8,837 nt of DNA, taken from an uncultured Eubacteriales bacterium. Its GTDB lineage: Bacteria; Bacillota; Clostridia; Peptostreptococcales; Anaerovoracaceae. Shown one piece after another: positions 1-5,389 of this stretch (position 1 is the first letter of the stretch; each line of letters opens with the position of its first letter). Where the stretch lies: assembly GCA_902797195.1 (NCBI GenBank), contig CADBRY010000176.1, forward strand, positions 1-8,837, in the 5' to 3' direction. The translations under genes were made by a program, and so were the position numbers. Under the pieces are notes generated by a model that saw nothing but the letters and a program-made list of their open reading frames with translations, was not told where the DNA came from and did not search any database.

Positions 1-563
1 CGGCTCTGATCTGCCGCATCATCTCCCGCAAGTCTTACTCCAGGCGTCACTGTCAAAAATCCCGGACCCAGTTTTTCATGCACCGCCGGCGCCTCCAGAG
101 GAGAGCAGACAACGCCGTCAAGGCCCGATTCCATTGCCTTTGCAGCATAGGTTGACACCACCTCTTCCATAGGCCTGCTGATCAGTATGTCATTTTCAAG
201 CTGCTCCTGGGATGTGGATGTGAGCTGGGTCACAGCTATGAGGACGGGTCCCTCACCCAGTCCTCTTCTGGCAGCCTCCATCATCTTTTTTGTGCCGGCC
301 GCGTGGACGTTGCACATGTCCACATCCAGCTTCGCAAGGACCTTCATGGCACTTTCCACCGTATTGGGGATGTCGTGGAGCTTAAGGTCAAGAAAAACCT
401 TGTGGCCTCTCTCCTTGAGCTTTCCCACTATCTCAGGTCCCTCAGCGTAAAAAAGTTCCATGCCGATTTTTACGAAGGGTCTTCTGTCTCCCAACCTGTC
501 CAGAAAATTCATGGTCTCTTCTCCGCTTGCAAAATCACAGGCTATGATCACATCTTTTCCCAT
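1..563 (-). CDS. pyrF: Orotidine 5'-phosphate decarboxylase, C-terminus cut by window edge
   Basis: Decarboxylates orotidine 5'-phosphate to UMP, the last step of de novo pyrimidine synthesis, in the cytoplasm. I translated the minus strand from the ATG at 563 and obtained 187 complete codons without a stop, still open at base 1. The family signature FLDLKLHDIPNT is at residues 57-68 and supplies the catalytic D-x-K-x-x-D (Asp59, Lys61, Asp64). Asp10 and Lys32 fit the other conserved active-site positions, and VTPGVR near residue 172 is the phosphate-side loop. Family members of this size class run to about 230-240 residues, so roughly 50 are missing only because the window ends. AGAGGTG lies just upstream of the ATG as ribosome binding site. 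It follows pyrD after a 40-base gap and is the last visible gene of the pyrC-K-D-F operon. Identification is firm from the motifs. Confidence 0.95.
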   Translation of the reverse strand, partial: MGKDVIIACDFASGEETMNFLDRLGDRRPFVKIGMELFYAEGPEIVGKLKERGHKVFLDLKLHDIPNTVESAMKVLAKLDVDMCNVHAAGTKKMMEAARRGLGEGPVLIAVTQLTSTSQEQLENDILISRPMEEVVSTYAAKAMESGLDGVVCSPLEAPAVHEKLGPGFLTVTPGVRLAGDDAADQS

Positions 564-603
564 TTGTCACCTCTGTTACTTTCCATTTATCCAGAATGAT
601 CTT

Positions 604-1515
604 TTATCGACCGGCGGTGCATAAGTCCGCCAGGCTGTCGATTCCATATTTTTCCATCGTTTCGGGAAGGTCCCTGATTATATCTCTGCAGGCATAGGGA
701 TCAACGAGATTTGCCGATCCAATCTGCACTGCAGTGGCACCCGCCATCATCATTTCGATTACATCCTCCGGGCTGCTGATCCCGCCGCATCCGATGACAG
801 GAATGTCCACCGCCCGACTTATTTGATAGACCGCTCTAAGGGCTACGGGGAAAACCGCCGGCCCGGACAGGCCTCCGATCGTATTTGCTAGTACAGGCTT
901 TCCCGTTCTCAGGTCTATTCTCATTCCCTGAAGTGTGTTGATGGCCGTTATCCCGTCGGCGCCCGCATTTTCACAGACAGAGGCTATCATGCAAATGTCC
1001 GTCGTATTGGGCGATAGTTTCGCGATCACAGGTTTTTTTGTCACCTTACGAACGGCTGCTATAACTGAAGCCGCGGCCTCAGGATCTGTTCCGAATACCA
1101 TTCCCCCGCTCTTTACATTGGGGCAGGAAATATTCACTTCCATCCAGCCAACCTGGCTGCAGGCATCGAGTTTGTTTGCCACCAGGGCGTATTCTTCCGG
1201 AGAGTTTCCGCAGATGTTTGCGCATACCGGTTTATTGAACACTTTCTTAAGCTTTGGGAGTTCATTTTCTATTACTCCATCCACACCCGGATTCTGAAGG
1301 CCTACGCTGTTCAGCATGCCTCCCGTGCAATCGGCGATCCTGGGGGTGGGGTTGCCGAACCTCGGTTCTGCCGTTGTGCCCTTGAAGGAAAAGCTTCCAA
1401 GGATGTTTATGTCGTAAAGCTCCGCAAATTCCAGCCCGTATCCGAAGGTGCCACTGGCCGCCATTACAGGGTTTTCCATTTCGATGCCGCAAAGGCAAAC
1501 TTTTGTATCTACCAT
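604..1515 (-). CDS. pyrD: Dihydroorotate dehydrogenase B (NAD+), catalytic subunit
   Basis: FMN-containing subunit that oxidises dihydroorotate to orotate; in class 1B enzymes it works with PyrK, which passes electrons to NAD+. The 303-residue protein is the usual length. Visible motifs are the FMN-region KGTT near residue 45, NISCPN at 128-133 with the class 1 catalytic Cys131, AKLSPN around Lys166, AINTLQGMRID near 191-201, GGLSGPA near 214-220, and the C-terminal phosphate-binding stretch CGGISSPEDV...GATAVQIGSA (243-268). A cysteine rather than serine at the catalytic site excludes the membrane-bound class 2 enzyme, and the adjacent pyrK supports class 1B. The start at 1515 overlaps the end of pyrK by 7 bases, with AGGGGAG 7 bases upstream as ribosome binding site, so translation is probably coupled. 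The gene ends in TAA 40 bases before pyrF. Confidence 0.97.
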   Translation of the reverse strand: MVDTKVCLCGIEMENPVMAASGTFGYGLEFAELYDINILGSFSFKGTTAEPRFGNPTPRIADCTGGMLNSVGLQNPGVDGVIENELPKLKKVFNKPVCANICGNSPEEYALVANKLDACSQVGWMEVNISCPNVKSGGMVFGTDPEAAASVIAAVRKVTKKPVIAKLSPNTTDICMIASVCENAGADGITAINTLQGMRIDLRTGKPVLANTIGGLSGPAVFPVALRAVYQISRAVDIPVIGCGGISSPEDVIEMMMAGATAVQIGSANLVDPYACRDIIRDLPETMEKYGIDSLADLCTAGR

Positions 1516-2336
1516 ATGATCTCTCCCCTCTCAAGGACCGGGCCGTCCTTGCATATGCGCTTGGCTCCGTATTTGGTTTCGCATGAGCATCCCATGCATG
1601 CTCCAAATCCGCATCCCATTCTTTCTTCGAAACTCATTTGACCGCCAATGTTCTGAGGCATCATTTCATCGATGGACCTGAGCATGGGTTCCGGTCCGCA
1701 GGCGAATATATACGTGCGGTCTTCACTTGTCCCGGCTTCTTTCATTTCATCCGGGATCCCGCCGGCTCCTTTCAGTTCGTCCGGGATCCCGTCGGTGACC
1801 CTGCCCTTCTTTCCAAGTGATCCGTCTTCTGTGGTAAGGATCACTTCTGCTCCAAGCTTCCTGAATTCATCTGTATAAAAGACTTCATCTTCACTTCTGA
1901 ATCCCAGGACCACTGTTGGTTTTTCTCCCATATCTATCAGCCTTCTGCAAAGCCCGTAGAGAGGAGGTATCCCAACTCCACCTCCTATGAGCAGTGGCCT
2001 CAGCTTTGGTTTGTCCCTGTCAGTTTCTTCACCGGAACTCATCTTTGAAATATCAAATCCATTTCCCAGGGGCCAGATGATATCCAGAGTTTCTCCTTCT
2101 TCCATTCGGCTCATCTTCTCAGTCCCTTTTCCCACGGTTCTGTATATGATCCTGATGCTTTGATCATCCCAGTCGCATATGGATATGGGTCTTCTCAGAT
2201 AGAGACCATCCAGTCTGATATTTATAAACTGGCCGGGGCGGATGCCGTCCGTTGGTTCAGATACATTCAGCTCCATTTGAAATACGTCTTTTGCAATTTT
2301 TCTATTTTCTTTGATAACTGCGCTGCTCTTATTCAT
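1509..2336 (-). CDS. pyrK: Dihydroorotate dehydrogenase B, electron-transfer subunit
   Basis: FAD and [2Fe-2S] protein that accepts electrons from PyrD and reduces NAD+. Domain order is as expected for the ferredoxin-reductase-like family: an FAD-binding barrel with RRPIS at residues 48-52, an NAD-binding segment starting with the glycine-rich LLIGGGVGIPP, the late motif FACGPEPML, and a C-terminal iron-sulfur loop with Cys242-x4-Cys247-x2-Cys250-x11-Cys262. An extra cysteine, Cys252, sits inside the loop. The 275-residue length is somewhat above the usual size. Part of the excess is a 20-residue segment (183-202) made of two near-identical decapeptides, GIPDELKGAG and GIPDEMKEAG, in the NAD-binding domain. 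AGAGGA lies about 6 bases before the ATG. It begins 18 bases after pyrC ends, and its TAG overlaps the pyrD start. Confidence 0.95.
   Translation of the reverse strand: MNKSSAVIKENRKIAKDVFQMELNVSEPTDGIRPGQFINIRLDGLYLRRPISICDWDDQSIRIIYRTVGKGTEKMSRMEEGETLDIIWPLGNGFDISKMSSGEETDRDKPKLRPLLIGGGVGIPPLYGLCRRLIDMGEKPTVVLGFRSEDEVFYTDEFRKLGAEVILTTEDGSLGKKGRVTDGIPDELKGAGGIPDEMKEAGTSEDRTYIFACGPEPMLRSIDEMMPQNIGGQMSFEERMGCGFGACMGCSCETKYGAKRICKDGPVLERGEIIW
1733..1792. repeat. In-frame 30-bp tandem duplication inside pyrK
   Basis: Bases 1733-1762 and 1763-1792 are two head-to-tail 30-base units that match at 26 of 30 positions by eye. Both contain the core TCCGGGATCCCG. The repeat is in frame and encodes two consecutive decapeptides, GIPDELKGAG and GIPDEMKEAG (residues 183-202 of PyrK). 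The surrounding reading frame is intact, so this is a slipped-strand type expansion of a surface loop rather than damage to the gene. Of the four differences, the L/M and G/E codons change the residue and the others are silent, so the copies have begun to diverge. Confidence 0.85.
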
Positions 2337-2354
2337 ATCTATTCCTCTGTGCCT

Positions 2355-3521
2355 TTATCTCTGTAGATCCCCTATGCTCTCATCACTGTAAACTATCTTT
2401 CCTCCAATTACGGTAAGAAGGCATCTGCCCCGGACCATACACCCTTCGAAGGGTGTACTTCTGCCCTTGGTGAAGAAATTCTTCGGTCGGATAACATAAG
2501 GTGTCTCAAGGTCCCAGACTGTGAAGGTTTTTTCCTCTTCTTTTATGCGAAACCTTTCATTGGGTTTGTCCCTTAATAGTGTCACAAGTTGATCAAGACC
2601 GATCGTTCCCCCTTTAACGAGCTTCGTATACAGAACGGGGAATGCGGTTTCAAGCCCCACTATGCCGTATGCGCTTTTTGAAAATCCTCTGGACTTTTCC
2701 TCCATGCTGTGTGGAGCGTGATCTGTGGCTATCATATCTACGGTGCCATCCGCCAGTCCCTCTATGAGCGCGTCCCTGTCAGCCTTACATTTTATAGGCG
2801 GGTTCATTTTATATTTTCCGTCATCCTCTATATCTTCCTGTGACAGCGTCAGATAGTGGGGAGCCGTCTCGCAGGTAACGTCAAGCCCCGTTGCCTTTGC
2901 ATCCCTGATCAGACTCAGGGACTCGCGGGTTGAAACATGACACATGTGATAGGGACAGCCCGTTATATCCGCAAGCTTCAGATCTCTCTCAAGCTGTTTG
3001 TATTCTGCCTGATGGCTTTCTCTTGGATAATTTGTATCCTCGCAGTGGGCAACGATTATACTTCCGGATTCCCTGACCCGTTCCATGGCCTCTTTCATAA
3101 GTCCATCATCCATGACTCCCACTCCGTCATCGGAAAACCCTGCCACAAGAGGAGCAAGTTCTTCAATGTCCGACAGCAAAGTCCCCTTCTCTCCTTTTGT
3201 TATGGATCCCAGTGGATGTACGTCTACGATCCCATCCCTACGTGCGATCTCTGTCTGGATCTTCAGGTTTTCCACGCTGTCCGGCACAGGATCCAGATTG
3301 GGCATGGTGAGCACGTGGGCAAAACCTCCCGCTGCCGCTGCCATGGTGCCCGTGGCTATTGTCTCCTTATAAGAAAAACCCGGCTCTCTCAGATGAACAT
3401 GTACATCTGTGAAGCCGGGTAAAACAGTGCAATTATTGAAAACGCCACGAGGAGGGAAAATCTCCCCCGTGGCGTCTAGGATATATTTTATAACATCATA
3501 CGTTTTTATTCGATTTCTCAT
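2355..3521 (-). CDS. pyrC: Dihydroorotase, type I zinc amidohydrolase
   Basis: Cyclises N-carbamoyl-aspartate to dihydroorotate, the step before PyrDK. Motifs, numbered from the chosen start: DVHVHLREPG (39-48; metal ligands His41 and His43), FSDDG near 129-133, AHCED near 158-162 (His159), CHVST near 194-198 (His195), KMNPPIK near 238-244, and ATDHAPHS near 265-272 with catalytic Asp267. I chose the ATG at 3521 (388 residues) because GGAGGA at 3531-3526 sits at ideal distance from it. The upstream in-frame ATG at 3533 (392 residues) has only a weak site, and its codons themselves form that Shine-Dalgarno. Only about 38 residues precede the metal motif, compared with about 55-60 in many type I enzymes, so the N-terminal beta domain is short; I believe a clostridial subfamily shares this. 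First gene of the operon, ending in TAA 18 bases before pyrK. Confidence 0.96.
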   Translation of the reverse strand: MRNRIKTYDVIKYILDATGEIFPPRGVFNNCTVLPGFTDVHVHLREPGFSYKETIATGTMAAAAGGFAHVLTMPNLDPVPDSVENLKIQTEIARRDGIVDVHPLGSITKGEKGTLLSDIEELAPLVAGFSDDGVGVMDDGLMKEAMERVRESGSIIVAHCEDTNYPRESHQAEYKQLERDLKLADITGCPYHMCHVSTRESLSLIRDAKATGLDVTCETAPHYLTLSQEDIEDDGKYKMNPPIKCKADRDALIEGLADGTVDMIATDHAPHSMEEKSRGFSKSAYGIVGLETAFPVLYTKLVKGGTIGLDQLVTLLRDKPNERFRIKEEEKTFTVWDLETPYVIRPKNFFTKGRSTPFEGCMVRGRCLLTVIGGKIVYSDESIGDLQR

Positions 3522-3525
3522 CCTG

Positions 3526-3531
3526 TCCTCC
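3526..3531 (-). promoter_or_regulatory. Start-deciding ribosome binding site of pyrC
   Basis: The minus strand reads GGAGGA here, 4 bases before the ATG at 3521 (5 bases counting from GGAGG). Its first G belongs to the alternative ATG at 3533, which has only CAGG a few bases upstream of it. The perfect Shine-Dalgarno favours translation from 3521 and makes the first four residues of the longer frame an annotation artefact. Confidence 0.7.
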
Positions 3532-3582
3532 ATCGACCTGATTTTTGCATCCCTATGCTTATACCATCTGCACAGGTCGATG
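3531..3582. repeat. Perfect 10-bp inverted repeat flanking the pyrC promoter core
   Basis: CATCGACCTG at 3531-3540 and CAGGTCGATG at 3573-3582 are perfect reverse complements separated by 32 bases. One arm overlaps the last two bases of the -35 box and the promoter spacer. The other lies in the leader and ends at the first base of the ribosome binding site. Arm centres are 42 bases apart, about four helical turns. If transcription starts near 3551 only one arm is in the mRNA, so the pair would act as DNA operator sites. In a longer transcript entering from upstream, the arms could pair and mask the ribosome binding site. Confidence 0.7.
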
Positions 3583-3586
3583 TCAA
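3558..3586 (-). promoter_or_regulatory. Sigma-A-type promoter of the pyrCKDF operon
   Basis: On the minus strand TTGACA (3586-3581) is followed after exactly 17 bases by TATAAG (3563-3558). It is preceded by TG-G, making an extended minus-10. The -35 is perfect and the -10 matches five of six. Transcription would start near 3551, leaving a leader of only about 30 nt before the pyrC ATG at 3521. That is too short for a PyrR-type attenuator, so control from this promoter would have to act at initiation or on translation. Initiation has not been tested; the call rests on consensus and spacing. Confidence 0.75.
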
Positions 3587-3728
3587 GGGGTGGGACAGAT
3601 TTTTAAAGCAATTATTTTTAATCTTAGGAGAACAGGTTTTGGGATCACTCTAAAATACTATGGGACCCGGGAGGAATAACCCTGTTTTAGTGTAAATGGC
3701 TGTCTTTAAACATAGTGTTTACACAGAA

Positions 3729-3813
3729 CCGTTGCCTTTTCATGGGTCTTAATAGCCGGTGTAAAAAGATTTTTACAGAAGAAATATTGACATGAATCCG
3801 TTGCTTTTACATG
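3729..3813. repeat. Paired copies of CCGTTGC-CTTTT-CATG motif
   Basis: CCGTTGCCTTTTCATG at 3729-3744 and CCGTTGCTTTTACATG at 3798-3813 are near-identical direct repeats. Both follow a TTTACA motif and an AGAA stretch, but at different distances. A third copy, CCGTTGCCTTTCCATC, is at 8163-8178, where its minus strand runs into the cysD ribosome binding site. A partial inverted copy, AAGCAACGG, is at 8671-8679. The recurrence suggests a short dispersed element rather than chance, but only this one window was seen. Confidence 0.5.
3760..3777. promoter_or_regulatory. 18-bp palindrome TGTAAAAAGATTTTTACA, possible operator
   Basis: Perfect 8-bp arms TGTAAAAA and TTTTTACA surround a GA centre. The two-base centre is too tight for a good RNA hairpin, so a dimeric DNA-binding protein site is the more natural reading. 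It lies about 215 bases upstream of the predicted pyrC start point, and the same half-site recurs in the cysD upstream region. I do not recognise the regulator. The spacing is one base longer than the TnrA/GlnR consensus (TGTNA-N7-TNACA), so that match fails. Confidence 0.45.
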
Positions 3814-4200
3814 AGATAAGGGCTGATTTTGGAGCTCAAAGTGTAAAAAGCAAGTTTCAGAAAGCGAGTTGACATCGAAATGAAGGAATTCTGTGTCAAC
3901 AATCGATTCTGAAAATGGAGTTTACACCCGAGGTCGCACATTTGCCATATTTTACCAGAAAACAGGCTGTTTTGAGTGGTCAAAATGTCAAATGGCTCTA
4001 GCAAAATTAGATTTTACACTTTCGAGGTGCCACAGGCCCGGAATCTGTCGGTTTCAGTTGGATCGGGGATACGACCGGGCTGAGAGTAATGTAAAACCAG
4101 GTTTGGGATAAAGAGATCGATCAGAAAGCTCGAGAGATCGTTTAAGCAAACCCTTCAAATCCCACAAAGTTTTAGAGCGAACGGTTTATTACTGAAATAT

Positions 4201-4614
4201 CTACACCAGTTTTCTCACCCGCTGGGATATCTCTTCCAGTTCCTCTTTTGACAGATCCGGCAGATGTTCAAGTTTGTCCACAACTTCCATCAGGCTTCCC
4301 CGCATACGCATTTCGATGAGTTTGTTGTACAGATTTACAACGACGCCAACCAACATGGCTATGACAACCACCGCATAACATGAGAGGATCCCCGAAACGA
4401 TCCTGGCAGCCGTCGAGTAGACCACAACATCCCCAAAGCCGCAGGTAGACACCAGAGAGTAGCAGTACCAGCATGCATCTCCGTAACTTTTGATATGGGG
4501 TTCTGTCATCTGTATGATAAAAGCGCCTATCATAAAAAAGGCCACAAACACCAGCAAGACCCGAATCACCCCGGTTGCCTTTACAACTTTTCTGAGTACA
4601 GGAAAAAATTTCAT
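4201..4614 (-). CDS. Small two-helix potassium-channel-family protein
   Basis: A 137-residue membrane protein with the layout of a 2TM ion channel: a basic N-terminus, a first membrane helix at about residues 17-38, a pore helix at about 46-56, a selectivity-filter-like TCGFGD at 57-62, a second helix at about 72-96, and a charged tail at about 97-137 likely to be helical. The canonical potassium filter is TVGYGD, so Cys58 and Phe60 are departures. The invariant glycines and Asp62 are kept, so potassium or another monovalent cation remains plausible. No RCK or cyclic-nucleotide domain is present. The ATG at 4614 has AAGGA about 9-10 bases upstream. The gene lies 19 bases after the TSUP gene on the same strand, which places it last in the cys operon. 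Its link with sulfate activation is unknown: charge balance during anion uptake is speculation, and chance co-transcription is possible. Confidence 0.8.
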   Translation of the reverse strand: MKFFPVLRKVVKATGVIRVLLVFVAFFMIGAFIIQMTEPHIKSYGDACWYCYSLVSTCGFGDVVVYSTAARIVSGILSCYAVVVIAMLVGVVVNLYNKLIEMRMRGSLMEVVDKLEHLPDLSKEELEEISQRVRKLV

Positions 4615-4633
4615 AAGCTCAGTTCCTTTACGT

Positions 4634-5377
4634 TCATTTCCATGCTATAAGGTTATAGATATTGAGTCCGATTATAAGTATGCCCACGGCAGCCATAAGA
4701 GGTCTTTCCGGCAGCCTGCTGCACACACGGGCGGCGATGGGCGCCGCTATCACTCCTCCGATCACGAGCCCCAGGATCATCTCCGTATAATCGAACAGAT
4801 CATTCATCATTGCCACAAAAGCCGTCGTCTCCGCAATGGTCACCAAAAACTCCGCCGCGTTTACCGTTCCTATGGACTTTTTAACATCTTCTCCCGAGGC
4901 TATCATTGCGGATGTTGCCAATGGTCCCCAGCCGCCGCCTCCAACGGCATCAAGGAACCCTCCCATGAATCCAACAGGGTAGGCGAACTTTCCTATTCCT
5001 GTTCTCTTCCACTCGCCTCTGATTGCCCTTTGCAGAATCAGCACACCCATGATTATAAGATAGACGTCGATTATCCTTTCAAGTTTGTTTCCAAAGTCAA
5101 CCAAGAGCCAGGCTCCAAGCACTCCTCCGATAATTCCCGGGATCATCAGTCTCACAAGCAGATCCCTGTTAACATTTCCTATCCTTAAGTGGGATAACCC
5201 CGAAAAAAAAGATGAAGGTATTTCTGCTATGTGTATCACGGCACTTGCAACGGCCGACGGGACTCCTGCGACTGTGCGCAGAAATGTACGACAGCTGACT
5301 CCGTATGCCATTCCAAGGGAGCCGTCTATCATCTGGGCAAGAAATCCTATCAGAATAAAAATCACGACGCTTTTCAT
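4634..5377 (-). CDS. TauE/SafE (TSUP) family membrane transporter
   Basis: A 247-residue, very hydrophobic protein of the TSUP family, whose members move sulfite, sulfate, organosulfonates or similar anions. The two family halves are visible: GFLAQMIDGSLGMAYGV at 11-27 and GFMGGFLDAVGGGGWGP at 136-152 occupy equivalent places, as expected from the duplicated fold. Hydrophobic stretches that could span the membrane are near 1-28, 37-58, 72-94, 101-118, 131-160, 172-191, 198-217 and 226-245. The ATG at 5377 follows the cysNC stop by 12 bases. I see no good Shine-Dalgarno before it, so translation is probably coupled to cysNC. Position inside a sulfate-activation operon makes sulfate uptake, or export of excess sulfite, the leading inference; sequence alone cannot give substrate or direction. 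Confidence 0.88.
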   Translation of the reverse strand: MKSVVIFILIGFLAQMIDGSLGMAYGVSCRTFLRTVAGVPSAVASAVIHIAEIPSSFFSGLSHLRIGNVNRDLLVRLMIPGIIGGVLGAWLLVDFGNKLERIIDVYLIIMGVLILQRAIRGEWKRTGIGKFAYPVGFMGGFLDAVGGGGWGPLATSAMIASGEDVKKSIGTVNAAEFLVTIAETTAFVAMMNDLFDYTEMILGLVIGGVIAAPIAARVCSRLPERPLMAAVGILIIGLNIYNLIAWK

Positions 5378-5389
5378 GAACTAATTCTA

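Larger units (their letters stand above)
3587..4200. other. Long non-coding spacer rich in TGTAAA motifs
   Basis: No convincing gene lies in these 614 bases; the open frames present are short and unlike known proteins. The stretch holds about nine copies of TGTAAA/TTTACA: 3690, 3718, 3760, 3772, 3806, 3842, 3921, 4013 and 4090. Most are in the longer form GTGTAAA or TTTACAC. Other structures are TGTAAAAAGATTTTTACA at 3760-3777; GTTGACA/TGTCAAC at 3868-3874 and 3894-3900; AAAACAG-G-CTGTTTT at 3959-3973; and AAACC-A-GGTTT at 4094-4104. Imperfect longer repeats link 3921-3940 with 4013-4035 (TTTACAC then CGAGGT then CACA) and 3691-3701 with 3986-3997 (TGTAAATGGCT and TGTCAAATGGCT). I saw no clear rho-independent terminator after the channel gene; CGATC/GATCG at 4118-4140 is only a 5-bp stem. 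Confidence 0.6.

Noticed and set aside
3760..3777. TnrA/GlnR operator at the 18-bp palindrome
   Set aside because: The consensus TGTNA-N7-TNACA is 17 bases; this site is 18, and neither spacer is next to nitrogen genes. Kept only as an unassigned palindrome.
3807..4004. Minus-strand 65-codon frame in the same spacer
   Set aside because: No Shine-Dalgarno or domain, and it overlaps the repeat-rich AT stretch and the other chance frame on the opposite strand.
3893..4111. Plus-strand 72-codon frame starting with GTG, with AAGGA five bases upstream, in the pyrC-channel spacer
   Set aside because: The ribosome binding site is good, but the protein has no recognisable domain or sensible composition, runs across several inverted repeats and the TGTAAA motifs, and has no matching promoter. 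Chance frame is more likely.
4012..4140. Riboswitch or terminator after the channel gene, suggested by GGGCTGAGAG (4077-4086) and the CGATC/GATCG repeat
   Set aside because: CTGAGA alone recalls the TPP riboswitch but the other conserved parts are absent. The repeat has a 5-bp stem with a 13-base loop and no U-run on the minus strand.
4571..4585. A further GTTGCCTTTACAAC copy of the GCAACGG motif inside the channel gene
   Set aside because: It lies in coding sequence for V-V-K-A-T-G and lacks the CGG end, so I treat it as coincidence.
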